Below, one piece after another: positions 34,225-45,020 of a DNA stretch of 64,000 nucleotides; the stretch's first letter is position 1, and each line of letters begins with the position of its first letter. This stretch comes from Streptomyces roseirectus (GTDB taxonomy: Bacteria; Actinomycetota; Actinomycetes; Streptomycetales; Streptomycetaceae): assembly GCF_014489635.1 (NCBI RefSeq), contig NZ_CP060828.1, forward strand, positions 6,842,001-6,906,000, given 5' to 3'. Position numbers and translations under genes: made by a program. Under the pieces are notes generated by a model that made no database searches, was not told where the DNA came from, and worked only from the letters and a program-made list of their open reading frames with translations.

Positions 34225-35265
34225 GTGGCGTCCCACCGTCGGCCCAAGCCGCCGTCCCGCACCCGCGTGACTCTGCTGACCACCGCGGCCGCGGCCGCCG
34301 TCGCCTTCAGCGCGAACTCCGCCAACGCGGCGCCGAGCGAGAAGCCGACCAAGGACGAGGTCAAGTCGAAGGTCGACAAGCTCTACGAAGAGGCGGAGCA
34401 GGCCACCGAGGCCATGAACGGCGCCGAGGAGAAGGCGGGGAAGCTCCAGAAGGAGATCTCCACCATCCAGGACAACGTCGCCCGTGGCCAGGACGAGCTG
34501 AACCAGCTGCGCGACTCCATAGGTCTGGCGGCCGCCGCCCAGTACCGCACCGGCACCATCGACTCCTCCGTGCAGCTCTTCCTCTCGTCCGACCCGGACA
34601 GCTTCCTGGACCGCGCCTCCACGCAGGACCAGCTCAGCGCCCAGCAGGTCGAGGCGCTGAAGAAGATCCAGGAGAAGCAGCGCCAGCTCGCCCAGCAGCG
34701 CGCCGAGGCGTCCGCGAAGCTCGCCGACCTCTCCTCCACGCGCGCCCAGCTCGCCAAGAAGAAGAAGGAAGTCCAGGGCAAGCTCGCCGACGCGCAGAAG
34801 CTGCTCAACTCCCTCACCGCCGCCGAGAAGGCCGCCCTCGCCGAGCAGGACAACCGCGCCAGCCGCGACGCCGGCGAGCGCGTCGACCTCGGCAACGTCG
34901 GCTCCGCCTCCGGCCGCGCGGGCGCCGCGTTCGCCGCCGCCCAGACCCAGCTCGGCAAGCCGTACTCCTACGGCGCCACCGGCACGGCCACCTACGACTG
35001 CTCCGGCCTCACCTCCTGGGCCTACGCCCAGGCCGGTATCACCATCCCGCGCACCTCCGAGTCCCAGGCGAACATCGGCACGCGCATCTACAACGTCAAC
35101 GACCTGCGCGTCGGTGACCTGGTGTTCTTCTTCAACGACCTGCACCACGTCGCGCTGTACGCGGGCAACGAGACCGTCATCCACGCGCCGCGCACCGGGA
35201 CGGTCGTCCGCTACGAGTCGATGAGCACCATCGGCGGGCCGTTCATGTTCGGCGTCCGCGTCTGA
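34225..35265 (+). CDS. Secreted NlpC/P60 (C40) peptidoglycan hydrolase with coiled coil
   Basis: 346 aa, GTG 34225 with AAGGAG 9 nt upstream. Signal peptide: 'TRVTLLTTAAAAAVAFSANSANAAP'. A long coiled coil (residues about 35-215) recalls RipA/RipC regulators of P60 activity. The catalytic NlpC/P60 domain has nucleophile Cys in 'TYDCSGLTSWAYAQAG', His in 'LHHVALYAGN' and a third polar site near 'IHAPRTG'. It cleaves D-Glu-mDAP-type bonds in cell-wall peptides. It occupies the position of M. tuberculosis Rv2190c (RipC) and is followed by a paralogue. Confidence 0.94.
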   Translation: MASHRRPKPPSRTRVTLLTTAAAAAVAFSANSANAAPSEKPTKDEVKSKVDKLYEEAEQATEAMNGAEEKAGKLQKEISTIQDNVARGQDELNQLRDSIGLAAAAQYRTGTIDSSVQLFLSSDPDSFLDRASTQDQLSAQQVEALKKIQEKQRQLAQQRAEASAKLADLSSTRAQLAKKKKEVQGKLADAQKLLNSLTAAEKAALAEQDNRASRDAGERVDLGNVGSASGRAGAAFAAAQTQLGKPYSYGATGTATYDCSGLTSWAYAQAGITIPRTSESQANIGTRIYNVNDLRVGDLVFFFNDLHHVALYAGNETVIHAPRTGTVVRYESMSTIGGPFMFGVRV

Positions 35266-35389
35266 GGCGACACACCCCGTTGCCGGGTCCCCCCGAACGA
35301 GTGGATTACCGGCCCCCGCGCTGACCCTCCGTCCCGCCCATGACCTGCGTGTGGGCCGGGGCGTCACCGTCCGTGTCCGTCCCGGGTCG

Positions 35390-35419
35390 TTGGCCGCCCC
35401 CTGCCCACGGGGCTACTGT
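35390..35419 (+). promoter_or_regulatory. Candidate promoter of second NlpC/P60 gene
   Basis: TTGGCC (35390-35395), 18 bp, TACTGT (35414-35419), then AAGGAG at 35447-35452 and the GTG at 35464. The geometry mirrors that of the paralogous gene at 34225. Confidence 0.5.
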
Positions 35420-35463
35420 CTGCCGCGTTTCCTCGTCCGTCAGCGGAAGGAGTGCGGCTTCCC

Positions 35464-36480
35464 GTGGGGTCCCATCGCAGCGTTGTACCGGCGTCCGGGT
35501 TCAACAGGGGGGCGGGTGCGGCGCTGTGCGCCCTCTCCGCCGCCGCGGCGGCGCTCGGCGTCGTCCCCGCCCACGCCGCGCCCTCCGGGGAGACGCGCGC
35601 CGAGGTCGACCGGCTCTACACCGAGGCCGAACAGGCCACCGAAGCCTTCAACAAGGCCGGTGAGCGGGCCAAGGACCTCCGCCGCGAGGTGAGCGGGGCG
35701 CAGGACGCCATCGCCGAGCAGCAGGAGCGGATCAACGCCATGCGGGAGAGGCTGGGGGCGCTCGCGGGGGCGCAGTACCGGGCCGGGGGGCTCGATCCGT
35801 CCATCGCGCTCCTCTTCTCCGACGACCCCGACGAATACCTCGACAAGGCCGCCACCCTCGACCGGCTCACCGTCCACCAGGCCGGGAAGCTGCGGGAACT
35901 CCAGGAAGCCATGCGGGAGTTGGCCCAGGAGCGGACCGAGGCCGCCGGGAAGCTGAGCGAGCTGGAGAAGAGCCGGCAGGCCGTCGCCCGGCACAAGCGG
36001 ACCGTCGAGCGGAAACTCGCGCGGGCCCGGGAACTGCTCAACTCGCTGTCCCCCGCCGAACGGGCCGACTACGACCGGGCGTCCCGGTCCGGACGGGACG
36101 ACATGCCGTTCCTCGGCGGCGGCGAGGCGTCCTCCGCGCGGGCCGCGGCCGCCGTCGCCGCCGCGCGGTCCGCTCTCGGGCGGCCCTACGTGTGGGGGGC
36201 CAGCGGGCCGACCGGGTTCGACTGCTCCGGGCTCATGCAGTGGTCCTACGGGCAGGCCGGGGTCTCGCTGCCCCGGACGTCGCAGGCGCAGGCGCACGCC
36301 GGGCGGCGGGTGCCGCTGTCGCAGGCCCGGCCCGGGGACATCGTCACGTACCGGTCCGACGCGAGCCATGTCGGGATGTACGTGGGGAACGGGCAGGTGA
36401 TCCACGCGCCGTATCCGGGGGCGCCGGTGCGGTACGACCCGGTGGGCATGATGCCGGTCTCCTCCGTCACGCGGCCCTGA
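35464..36480 (+). CDS. Secreted NlpC/P60 (C40) peptidoglycan hydrolase, paralogue
   Basis: 338 aa from GTG 35464. An in-frame GTG at 35452 touches the ribosome site, and the paralogue starts at the equivalent 'GTG-x-S-H-R' position. Signal peptide: 'GAALCALSAAAAALGVVPAHAAP'. The architecture is the same: coiled coil about 45-205, then the P60 domain with Cys in 'GFDCSGLMQWSYGQAG' and His in 'SHVGMYVGNGQVIHAP'. The linker 'LLNSLSPAERADYDR' aligns with 'LLNSLTAAEKAALAE' in the neighbour, so the pair arose by duplication. Confidence 0.94.
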   Translation: MGSHRSVVPASGFNRGAGAALCALSAAAAALGVVPAHAAPSGETRAEVDRLYTEAEQATEAFNKAGERAKDLRREVSGAQDAIAEQQERINAMRERLGALAGAQYRAGGLDPSIALLFSDDPDEYLDKAATLDRLTVHQAGKLRELQEAMRELAQERTEAAGKLSELEKSRQAVARHKRTVERKLARARELLNSLSPAERADYDRASRSGRDDMPFLGGGEASSARAAAAVAAARSALGRPYVWGASGPTGFDCSGLMQWSYGQAGVSLPRTSQAQAHAGRRVPLSQARPGDIVTYRSDASHVGMYVGNGQVIHAPYPGAPVRYDPVGMMPVSSVTRP

Positions 36481-36549
36481 GAGGCCCTGAAGAGGGGGTG
36501 TGCTCCGGCGCTCACCCCCTTCTTGCCCGTTCCCCGTACGATCGTCTGG

Positions 36550-37701
36550 ATGGCTGGTGATCGGAGGCGGGTGCGCGGGTCGGGGGTCATAGCCCTGTGC
36601 CTGCTCGCCGTCTCGCTGGTGGGGTGCGGGCCCGGCTCCCGGCGGGACACGACCCGCGACGAGGTGCAGGTCGCCCTGGACCGGCGGGCCGCCGTCGTGC
36701 TCGGGCGGGAGGGGGCCACCTACGACGTGCCGCTCGCGCAGTGGTCGTACCGGCTCACGTCCGTCGACGCCGAGGGGGACCGCGCCACCGCCGACGCACG
36801 GCTCAGCTACCGGCTGCGGGGGTACGACTCGGTGCCGGTGACGACCTCGCGGGTGGTGCGGCTGGCCCGGGACGAGGGCGGGGTCTGGTCCGTCGTCTCG
36901 GAGGAGCCCGAGGAGGGCGCGGGGGAGCAGTTGTGGGACCAGGGGCGGGTGAGCGTGGTGCGGGGGGCGCGGAGCCTGGTGATGGGAGTGGGGCAGCCCC
37001 TCGACCGGCTCCGGGACTTCGCCGACCTCGCCGACCGGGCCGTCCCCGCGGTCTCCGAGGCGTGGGGGACGGGGTGGGCGCGGCGCGTCGTCGTGGTGGT
37101 GCCGGGGTCCTTGCGGGGGATGGCGGAGCTGCTGGGGGCGTCCGTCGACTCGTACCGGGGGATAGCCGCCGTCACCACCGGCGAGACCGGCGGGCGGGCG
37201 CCGGCCGACCGGATCGTCGTCAACCCCGAGGCGTACGCGATGCTCGGCTCCGTCGGCCGGCAGGTCGTCCTCACGCACGAGACCACCCACGTCGCCACCC
37301 GCGCGCACACCAACGCCGCGACGCCCCTGTGGTTGTCCGAGGGGTACGCGGACTGGGTCGGTTACCGGACCACCTCGCGTACGCCCGCCGAGGCGGCTCC
37401 CGAACTTCAGACCGCCGTCACCGAGGGTCGGCTGCCTGCCGCGCTGCCCACCGACGCGGACTTCTCCTTCGGCGCCGATGCCACTCGGTTGGCCCAGGCG
37501 TACGAGGGTGGGTGGCTGGCGTGCCGTCTCATCGCCGAGCGTTGGGGGGAGGACCGGCTCGATGCCTTCTACAAGGCCGTCGGGGCGCACGGGAAGCGGG
37601 AGGGGGCTGTGGAGGGGGCGCTGGGGAGGGTGTTGGGGGTGTCGTCGGGGGAGTTCACGGAGCAGTGGCGGGCGTATGTGAAGGAGGAGTTGGCGGGGTG
37701 A
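36550..37701 (+). CDS. Lipoprotein zinc metalloprotease (HExxH, gluzincin-like), unknown substrate
   Basis: 383 aa, ATG 36550, probably leaderless (TACGAT at 36537-36542, no ribosome site). Lipoprotein signal: 'GVIALCLLAVSLVGCGP'. Residues about 35-130 look like an NTF2-like or beta-rich N-domain ('YRLTSVDAEGDRATADARLSYRLRGYD'). Residues 150-375 hold the metallopeptidase motif 'VVLTHETTHVATRAH', then 'PLWLSEGYADWVGYR', with the downstream Glu expected in gluzincins. It would act at the outer face of the membrane. Its neighbours are wall hydrolases. Confidence 0.85.
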   Translation: MAGDRRRVRGSGVIALCLLAVSLVGCGPGSRRDTTRDEVQVALDRRAAVVLGREGATYDVPLAQWSYRLTSVDAEGDRATADARLSYRLRGYDSVPVTTSRVVRLARDEGGVWSVVSEEPEEGAGEQLWDQGRVSVVRGARSLVMGVGQPLDRLRDFADLADRAVPAVSEAWGTGWARRVVVVVPGSLRGMAELLGASVDSYRGIAAVTTGETGGRAPADRIVVNPEAYAMLGSVGRQVVLTHETTHVATRAHTNAATPLWLSEGYADWVGYRTTSRTPAEAAPELQTAVTEGRLPAALPTDADFSFGADATRLAQAYEGGWLACRLIAERWGEDRLDAFYKAVGAHGKREGAVEGALGRVLGVSSGEFTEQWRAYVKEELAG

Positions 37702-37711
37702 GGGGGGAGGT

Positions 37712-38236
37712 TCACCCCTCCAGTTCCGCCAGTGCCTCCCGCAGCCAACCCCGTTCCGCCTCCCCCGTCGCCCGTGCCACCCGTAGCATCCCCGCCCGGA
37801 ACAGGTCCCCGCTGTCCTCGGCCCGTACGGGCACCTCGCCCTCGTAGAAGAAGCTGCTCGGTGTCTCCAGGAAGTCCAGCCGGCGACGCAGGACCGCCGC
37901 CTGTTCCCGGGGGTCCGGCAGGTGTCGCAGGAACGCCAGCAGTGTGTTGAAGCGGACGCCGTCGGAGATCTCCACGTCCTTGGGGCGCCGCAGCCGTTCC
38001 GTCAGCGCAGCCCGGCCGGTGGCGGTGAGGGACAGCACCCGGCGCGGTGCCGCACTCACGCCGTCCTCGGTCCGCTGGTCGAGTTTCCCGGCGGCGACGA
38101 GGCGGTTGATCGCGGGGTAGAGGGCGCCGTCGCTGACGGGCCGGACGTGTCCGCTCAGCGCTCGGATGCGTTCCTTCAACTCGTAGCCGTGCAGCGGCTG
38201 TTCGGCGAGGAATCCGAGGATCGACAGCTCCAGCAT
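37712..38236 (-). CDS. PadR-family transcriptional regulator
   Basis: 174 aa, ATG 38236. The N-terminal winged helix is 'LSILGFLAEQPLHGYELKERIRALSGHVRPVSDGALYPAINRLVAAGKL', and the C-terminal dimerisation helix begins about residue 90 ('DVRFNTLLAFLRHLPDPREQAAVLRRRL'). It is divergent from a MATE transporter gene across a palindromic site at 38269-38302. It is therefore likely the transporter's repressor, released by a substrate of the pump. Confidence 0.92.
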   Translation of the reverse strand: MLELSILGFLAEQPLHGYELKERIRALSGHVRPVSDGALYPAINRLVAAGKLDQRTEDGVSAAPRRVLSLTATGRAALTERLRRPKDVEISDGVRFNTLLAFLRHLPDPREQAAVLRRRLDFLETPSSFFYEGEVPVRAEDSGDLFRAGMLRVARATGEAERGWLREALAELEG

Positions 38237-38268
38237 GGCGCTCCCTTGTGAACGGCGACGCGCTCATG

Positions 38269-38302
38269 CTACCTCTAAACGAGCTATCTCTAATCGAGGT
38301 AG
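38269..38302. promoter_or_regulatory. Likely PadR operator between padR-type gene and MATE gene
   Basis: CTACCTC (38269-38275) mirrors GAGGTAG (38296-38302). Within it, CTCTAAACGAG and CTCTAATCGAG form direct repeats 15 bp apart. The site lies 33 bp from either start codon. Confidence 0.6.
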
Positions 38303-38334
38303 ATCTGAAGGGCGGCCCCGTACAGAGGAGACCC

Positions 38335-39627
38335 GTGACCACCCACCGCGCCCAGCTCATCACCCTCGCCCGCCCCCTCTACCTCTCCCTCCTCGCCTCC
38401 GTCCTCTCCGGCCTCGTCAACACCCTCTGGGTCGCCCCGCTCGGCCCCTCCGCCGTCGCCGCCGTCGCGGTCGCGACGACCACCGAGAACGTGCTGCTCG
38501 GCGTCGCCCTCGTCTTCTCGTCCGGGACGACGGTGCTGCTCGCGCGGGCGAGAGGCGAGCGGGATCCGGTGGCCGCCGGGGCGGCCGTCCGTGGGGGATG
38601 GGTGCTGTTCGCCCTGGTCACGCCCGTGGTCGCCGGGGGCGGGTATCTCCTCCGGGAGCCGCTGGCCCGGCTGCTGACGGGCGGTGAGGCGCCGCTCGTC
38701 GCCCAGTACTTCGCGGTGTCCCTGCCGGGGCTGGCCGTCTTCTACGCGCAGAACCTCGTCGACGGCGTCCTCAAGGGGACGGGCGACACCAAGACCCCGA
38801 TGCGGCTGGCGCTCCTCACCAACGGGCTGATCCTCGTGGCGGATCCGGTACTGATCGGCGCGTACGGGGTGCGGGGCGCCGCCGTCTCGACCGTGCTGTG
38901 CCGGTGCGTGGCCCTGGGGGCCGGGGTGGCCGTCCTGCGGCGTCGCGGGGTCCCCACCGGGAAAGGGACCCCCGACGCGGCCCGGCGCGTGCTGGCCGTC
39001 GGACTGCCGATGGCCCTCGACTTCACCGTCCGCCAGGGCGGCGGGCTCGTGCTCGTCGCGATCGTCGCGCGGATCGGGGTGACGGCGGTGGCTGCGTACG
39101 GGATCGCGTACAAGGTGCTCTACCTCGCGACGATGGCCTTCTACGCCGTCCGCCAGGCCGCGGTCATCCACACCGCGTACACGGGCGGCGAGACCCGGAC
39201 GATCGCGCGAGCCGCCGCGGGCCTCGCGGCAGGCGTGGGCATCGTGGCCGCCGGGGTGTTCGCCGCGGGCGCGCCCTGGATCATGGCCGCGTTCGGAGCG
39301 GGCGACGACGTCACGGCGGACGGGGTCCTGTTCCTGCGCTGCGTCGGGCCGTACCTCGTCCTGATGGGCGCAGTGATCGCCCTGGGCGGGGTGTTCGAGG
39401 GCAGCGGGGGAGGGGTGGCGGGGGTGACCGTGGCCGGGACGGCGGTACAACTGCCGCTGGCGTACGGGCTGTCGGGGTTCGGGCTGGCCGGGGTCTGTGC
39501 GGCGATGGCGGTTTCCATGGGGGTGCAGGGAGCGGCGCTGGTCAGGAAGGGGTGGTCGAGCGGGTCGGCCGGGGCGGGGATCTGGGGCGGGCGGAGGTGG
39601 AGCGCCGTGGGCGGGCGCAGGGGGTGA
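38335..39627 (+). CDS. MATE family efflux transporter
   Basis: 430 aa from GTG 38335 (AGAGGAG 5 nt upstream). Twelve hydrophobic helices are expected. Typical segments are 'RAQLITLARPLYLSLLASVLSGLVNTLWVAPLG', 'FAVSLPGLAVFYAQNLVDGVLKGTGDTKTPM' and 'VLAVGLPMALDFTVRQGG'. The two-fold repeat of MATE proteins and the 'GDTKTPM' loop support the family. It exports cationic or other small molecules. It is paired with the divergent PadR regulator. The 3' end is Gly/Arg-rich and not conserved. Confidence 0.88.
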   Translation: MTTHRAQLITLARPLYLSLLASVLSGLVNTLWVAPLGPSAVAAVAVATTTENVLLGVALVFSSGTTVLLARARGERDPVAAGAAVRGGWVLFALVTPVVAGGGYLLREPLARLLTGGEAPLVAQYFAVSLPGLAVFYAQNLVDGVLKGTGDTKTPMRLALLTNGLILVADPVLIGAYGVRGAAVSTVLCRCVALGAGVAVLRRRGVPTGKGTPDAARRVLAVGLPMALDFTVRQGGGLVLVAIVARIGVTAVAAYGIAYKVLYLATMAFYAVRQAAVIHTAYTGGETRTIARAAAGLAAGVGIVAAGVFAAGAPWIMAAFGAGDDVTADGVLFLRCVGPYLVLMGAVIALGGVFEGSGGGVAGVTVAGTAVQLPLAYGLSGFGLAGVCAAMAVSMGVQGAALVRKGWSSGSAGAGIWGGRRWSAVGGRRG

Positions 39628-40102
39628 CGGCGGTGAGGGGGAGGGCGTTGCGGGTGAGCAGAAGGGCGGCGCGGACAGCGACTCAGCCCCCGTCCCCCGG
39701 TCGCGCTGGAACCCCGCGAACGCCCCCGGCGTCATCAGCGCGAGCCCGGCCGCGAGGACGGCCACCGTCGCCGCTGGCCGGCAGGAGGGCTGGTCACACC
39801 TTCAGCAGCACGCCCGTCGGACGGGGACACCGGGCGCCGGCGACGGCGGTCACCGTCACCTCGTTCCGCGCGTAGGCCGTCGGCCCCAGTAACGGCACCC
39901 CCACGACCACACCCACGCCCCACGCCGAGCAGCAGCACCAGCGTGGCGAGGTCGGGGACGGGGCGGGCGCGGGTCTTCGTGGCCCTCTCCCCGCGCGGGC
40001 CCCGCCGCGTGCCTCCGCCTCCTCGCACCCCCGCCCCTGCCTGCGGCGTTCCCCCCCGCCCCTTACACCCCCCACCCCGCCCGTCCGTTACAGTCGGCCG
40101 GG
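39628..40102. other. 475-bp interval with possible decayed minus-strand coding sequence
   Basis: No intact gene is convincing here. On the minus strand two overlapping frames each look protein-like for part of their length. One ends 'RPVPDLATLVLLLGVG' (near 39940). The other continues 'GVGVVVGVPLLGPTAYARNEVTVTAVAGARCPRPTGVLLKV' to a stop at 39794. Read with one frameshift near 39920 they would make a small membrane protein. A signal-like 'MAVLAAGLALMTPGAFAGF' follows from a GTG at 39765. This could be a relic or a sequencing frameshift. Confidence 0.3.
40089..40094 (+). promoter_or_regulatory. Candidate -10 (TACAGT) for the PimB'-like gene, leaderless
   Basis: TACAGT ends 8 nt before the ATG at 40103, and no ribosome site is present. 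This is the spacing expected when transcription starts at the A of the start codon. Confidence 0.4.
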
Positions 40103-41251
40103 ATGGACAAGACCCTCATTGTGACCAACGACTTTCCGCCCCGCCCCGGCGGTATCCAGGCGTTCCTGCACAACATGGCGTTGCGGCTCGACCCGGCGAG
40201 CCTTGTCGTCTACGCGTCCACCTGGAAGCGCACGCGTGAGGGGGTCGAGGCGACGGCGGCGTTCGACGCCGAGCAGCCCTTCACGGTCGTCAGGGACCGG
40301 ACGACGATGTTGTTGCCGACGCCGGGGGCTACTCGGCGGGCGGTGTCGTTGTTGAGGGAGCACGGGTGTACGTCGGTGTGGTTCGGGGCGGCGGCGCCGT
40401 TGGGGCTGATGGCGCCGGCGTTGCGGAGGGCCGGGGCGCGGAGGCTGGTCGCGACGACTCATGGGCATGAGGCGGGGTGGGCCCAGCTTCCGGCGGCGCG
40501 GAGTCTGTTGCGGCGGATCGGTGAATCGACGGACACGCTCACGTATTTGGGGGAGTACACGCGTTCTCGTATCGCCGGTGCGCTGACGCCCGAGGCTGCC
40601 GCGAGGATGGTCCAGCTTCCGCCGGGTGTCGACGAGAAGACGTTCCACCCGGGGTCGGGCGGCGCGGAGGTCCGTGCGCGGCTGGGGCTCACGGACCGCC
40701 CGGTGGTGGTGTGCGTGTCGCGGCTGGTCCCGCGCAAGGGCCAGGACACGCTGATCCGCGCGATGCCGAGGATCCTGCGGGCCGAGCCGGACGCCGTCCT
40801 GCTGATCGTCGGCGGCGGCCCCTACGCGGACGACCTGCGCAAGCTCGCGGCGGAGACCGGCGTCGCGGACGCCGTCCGCTTCACCGGCGCCGTCCCCTGG
40901 GGCGAACTCCCCGCCCACTACGGCGCCGGCGATGTCTTCGCGATGCCCTGCCGGACGAGGCGCGGCGGCCTGGACGTCGAGGGCCTGGGCATCGTCTACC
41001 TGGAGGCGTCGGCGACGGGGCTGCCGGTGGTGGCGGGCGACTCGGGCGGCGCGCCGGACGCCGTCCTGGACGGCGAGACCGGCTGGGTCGTGCGCGGCGA
41101 GTCGGTGGAGGAGACGGCCGAGCGGATCGTGGTGCTGCTGGGCGACGCGGACCTGAGGAGACGGATGGGGGAGCGGGGACGCCGTTGGGTGGAGGAAAAA
41201 TGGCGCTGGGACCTCTTGGCGGAAACTTTGAGATCCACCCTGCGCGCATAG
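40103..41251 (+). CDS. GT4 glycosyltransferase, PimB'-like mannosyltransferase
   Basis: 382 aa, ATG 40103. Two Rossmann domains of a GT-B enzyme are seen. The N-domain is 'TLIVTNDFPPRPGGIQAFLHNMA', with the conserved 'HGHE' donor/acceptor region. The C-domain is 'VVVCVSRLVPRKGQDTLIRAMPRIL', with the E-x7-E nucleotide-sugar motif in 'DVEGLGIVYLEASATG'. Close resemblance and synteny with M. tuberculosis Rv2188c (PimB', adding the second mannose to phosphatidylinositol monomannoside from GDP-mannose) support that role at the inner membrane face. In mycobacteria fadD15 follows directly; here a MITE-like element and a cholesterol oxidase gene intervene. Confidence 0.9.
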   Translation: MDKTLIVTNDFPPRPGGIQAFLHNMALRLDPASLVVYASTWKRTREGVEATAAFDAEQPFTVVRDRTTMLLPTPGATRRAVSLLREHGCTSVWFGAAAPLGLMAPALRRAGARRLVATTHGHEAGWAQLPAARSLLRRIGESTDTLTYLGEYTRSRIAGALTPEAAARMVQLPPGVDEKTFHPGSGGAEVRARLGLTDRPVVVCVSRLVPRKGQDTLIRAMPRILRAEPDAVLLIVGGGPYADDLRKLAAETGVADAVRFTGAVPWGELPAHYGAGDVFAMPCRTRRGGLDVEGLGIVYLEASATGLPVVAGDSGGAPDAVLDGETGWVVRGESVEETAERIVVLLGDADLRRRMGERGRRWVEEKWRWDLLAETLRSTLRA

Positions 41252-41261
41252 GACCTACCCC

Positions 41262-43103
<1,842 letters not shown>

Positions 43104-43137
43104 ACCGCCGCGCCATGAACGGCCCTGAAAAACAGGG

Positions 43138-44934
43138 CTACTTCGCGTACAGGGCCTCGATCTCGCCCGCGTAGTCCTTCGCCACCACGTTCCGCTTGAG
43201 CTTCAGCGACGGGGTGAGGTGGCCCGAGTCCTCCGTGAACTGGGAGGAGAGAATGCGGAACTTCCGCACCGATTCCGCTTTCGACACCGCGGCGTTGCCG
43301 TCGTCGACCGCCGTCTGGATCGCCGCGAGCAGATCCGGGTCGTCGCGCAGCGACGCCGCTGTGGCGTCCGCGGGCTTGCCGTGCTCGGCGGCCCAGCGGC
43401 CCAGGAACTCGTCGTCGATGGTGACGAGCGCGGCCACGAACGGCCGGCCGTCGCCGACGACCATGCACTCGGCGACCAGCGCGTGCGCGCGGATGCGGTC
43501 CTCGATCACCGCCGGGGCGACGTTCTTGCCGCCCGCGGTGACGATGATCTCCTTCTTGCGGCCGGTGATGGAGAGGTAGCCGTCCTCGTCGAGGGTGCCG
43601 ATGTCCCCGGTGTGGAACCAGTTGTCGGCCAGCGCCTCAGCCGTCGCCGCCGGGTTGTTCCAGTACTCCTTGAACAGGTGCTCGCCGTGCAGCAGCACCT
43701 CGCCGTCGTCCGCGATCCTGACCACCGAGCCGGGCAGCGGCTGGCCGACCGTGCCGATCTTCTGCCGGTCCCAGGGGTTGAACGCCGTCGCCGCACAGGA
43801 CTCGGTCAGGCCGTAGCCCTCCAGGACCGTGAAGCCGATGCCCCGGAAGAAGTGGCCGAGCCGTTCGCCGAGCGGGGCCCCGCCGGAGATCGCGTACTCG
43901 CCCCGGCCGCCGAGGACCGCGCGCAGCTTGCTGTAGACGAGCTTGTCGAAGACCTTGTGCTTGATCTTCAGCCCGAGCGACGGCCCCGACGGCAGGTCGA
44001 GGGCCTTGCTGTAGGCGATCGCCGTGTCGGCGGCCTTGTCGAAGATCGCGCCCTTGCCGTCGGCCTGCGCCTTCGCGCGCGCCGAGTTGTAGACCTTCTC
44101 GAAGACGCGCGGCACGCCCAGGATCAGCGTCGGCCGGAACGACGCCAGCTCGTCCGTGAGGTTCTTGATGTCCGGCAGGTTGCCCAGCTTGATCGGCGCC
44201 ATCATCGGCGCGATCTGCACGAGCCGCCCGAAGACGTGCGCCAGCGGCAGGAACAGCAGCACACTGCACTCACCGGTACGGAACAGCGGGCGCAGCCGCT
44301 CGACGACGTTGCCGCACTCCGCGAAGAAACTGCGGTGCGTGAGGACACAGCCCTTGGGGCGGCCCGTGGTACCCGAGGTGTAGACGATCGTCGCCGGGTC
44401 GTCCGCCTTCGCCCGCGCGCTGCGCTCGTCGACCGTCGCGTCCGGCACGTCCGCGCCGAGCCGGCCCAGCTCCTCGACGCCCCCGGCCTCGATCTGCCAC
44501 ACGTGCTTGAGCGCCGGCAGCTCCGCGCGCACCGACTCGACGGCGGCGGCGTGCGTGTCCAGCTCGACGACGCAGGCCGTCGCGCCCGAGTCGGAGAGGA
44601 TCCAGCCGATCTGCTCCGGCGAGCTGGTCTCGTACACCGGCACCGTGACCGCGCCCGCGCTCCAGATCGCGAAGTCGAGCAGCGTCCACTCGTACCGCGT
44701 GCGCGACATCAGCCCCACCCGGTCGCCCGGCTCCACCCCGGCGGCGATCAGACCCTTCGCGGCGGCGTGCACCTCGGCCAGGAACTCCGTCGCCGTCACG
44801 TCCTGCCAGGCGCCGCCCGACTTGCGGGCGATCACGGCGACGTCCGGGTGCTGCGCGGCGTTTCTGCGGACGATGTCGGTCAGGTTCCCGTCGGCGGGAA
44901 CCTCGTACAAAGCCGGAAGGCTGAACTCGCGCAA
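43138..44934 (-). CDS. Long-chain acyl-CoA ligase, FadD15-like
   Basis: 598 aa from TTG 44934 (GAGGAG 8 nt upstream). The ANL adenylating fold is seen: P-loop 'TIVYTSGTTGRPKGCVLTH', 'LLFLPLAHVFGRLVQ', 'SGGAPLGERLGHFFRGIGFTVLEGYGLTE', 'WFHTGDIGTLDEDGYLSITGRKKEIIV', and catalytic Lys near the C-terminus in 'HLTPSLKLKRNVV'. It activates fatty acids with ATP and CoA at the cytoplasmic membrane. It matches M. tuberculosis FadD15 (Rv2187) by position beside pimB'. Two palindromic sites lie upstream. Confidence 0.93.
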   Translation of the reverse strand: MREFSLPALYEVPADGNLTDIVRRNAAQHPDVAVIARKSGGAWQDVTATEFLAEVHAAAKGLIAAGVEPGDRVGLMSRTRYEWTLLDFAIWSAGAVTVPVYETSSPEQIGWILSDSGATACVVELDTHAAAVESVRAELPALKHVWQIEAGGVEELGRLGADVPDATVDERSARAKADDPATIVYTSGTTGRPKGCVLTHRSFFAECGNVVERLRPLFRTGECSVLLFLPLAHVFGRLVQIAPMMAPIKLGNLPDIKNLTDELASFRPTLILGVPRVFEKVYNSARAKAQADGKGAIFDKAADTAIAYSKALDLPSGPSLGLKIKHKVFDKLVYSKLRAVLGGRGEYAISGGAPLGERLGHFFRGIGFTVLEGYGLTESCAATAFNPWDRQKIGTVGQPLPGSVVRIADDGEVLLHGEHLFKEYWNNPAATAEALADNWFHTGDIGTLDEDGYLSITGRKKEIIVTAGGKNVAPAVIEDRIRAHALVAECMVVGDGRPFVAALVTIDDEFLGRWAAEHGKPADATAASLRDDPDLLAAIQTAVDDGNAAVSKAESVRKFRILSSQFTEDSGHLTPSLKLKRNVVAKDYAGEIEALYAK

Positions 44935-45020
44935 GACTGCTGCTCCTCATAGGGCGCCGGCGCCACGACGTCGTGCGATGCGACGGTTACGGTCCATGGG
45001 CTCGGTGGACTGCCCGGACG

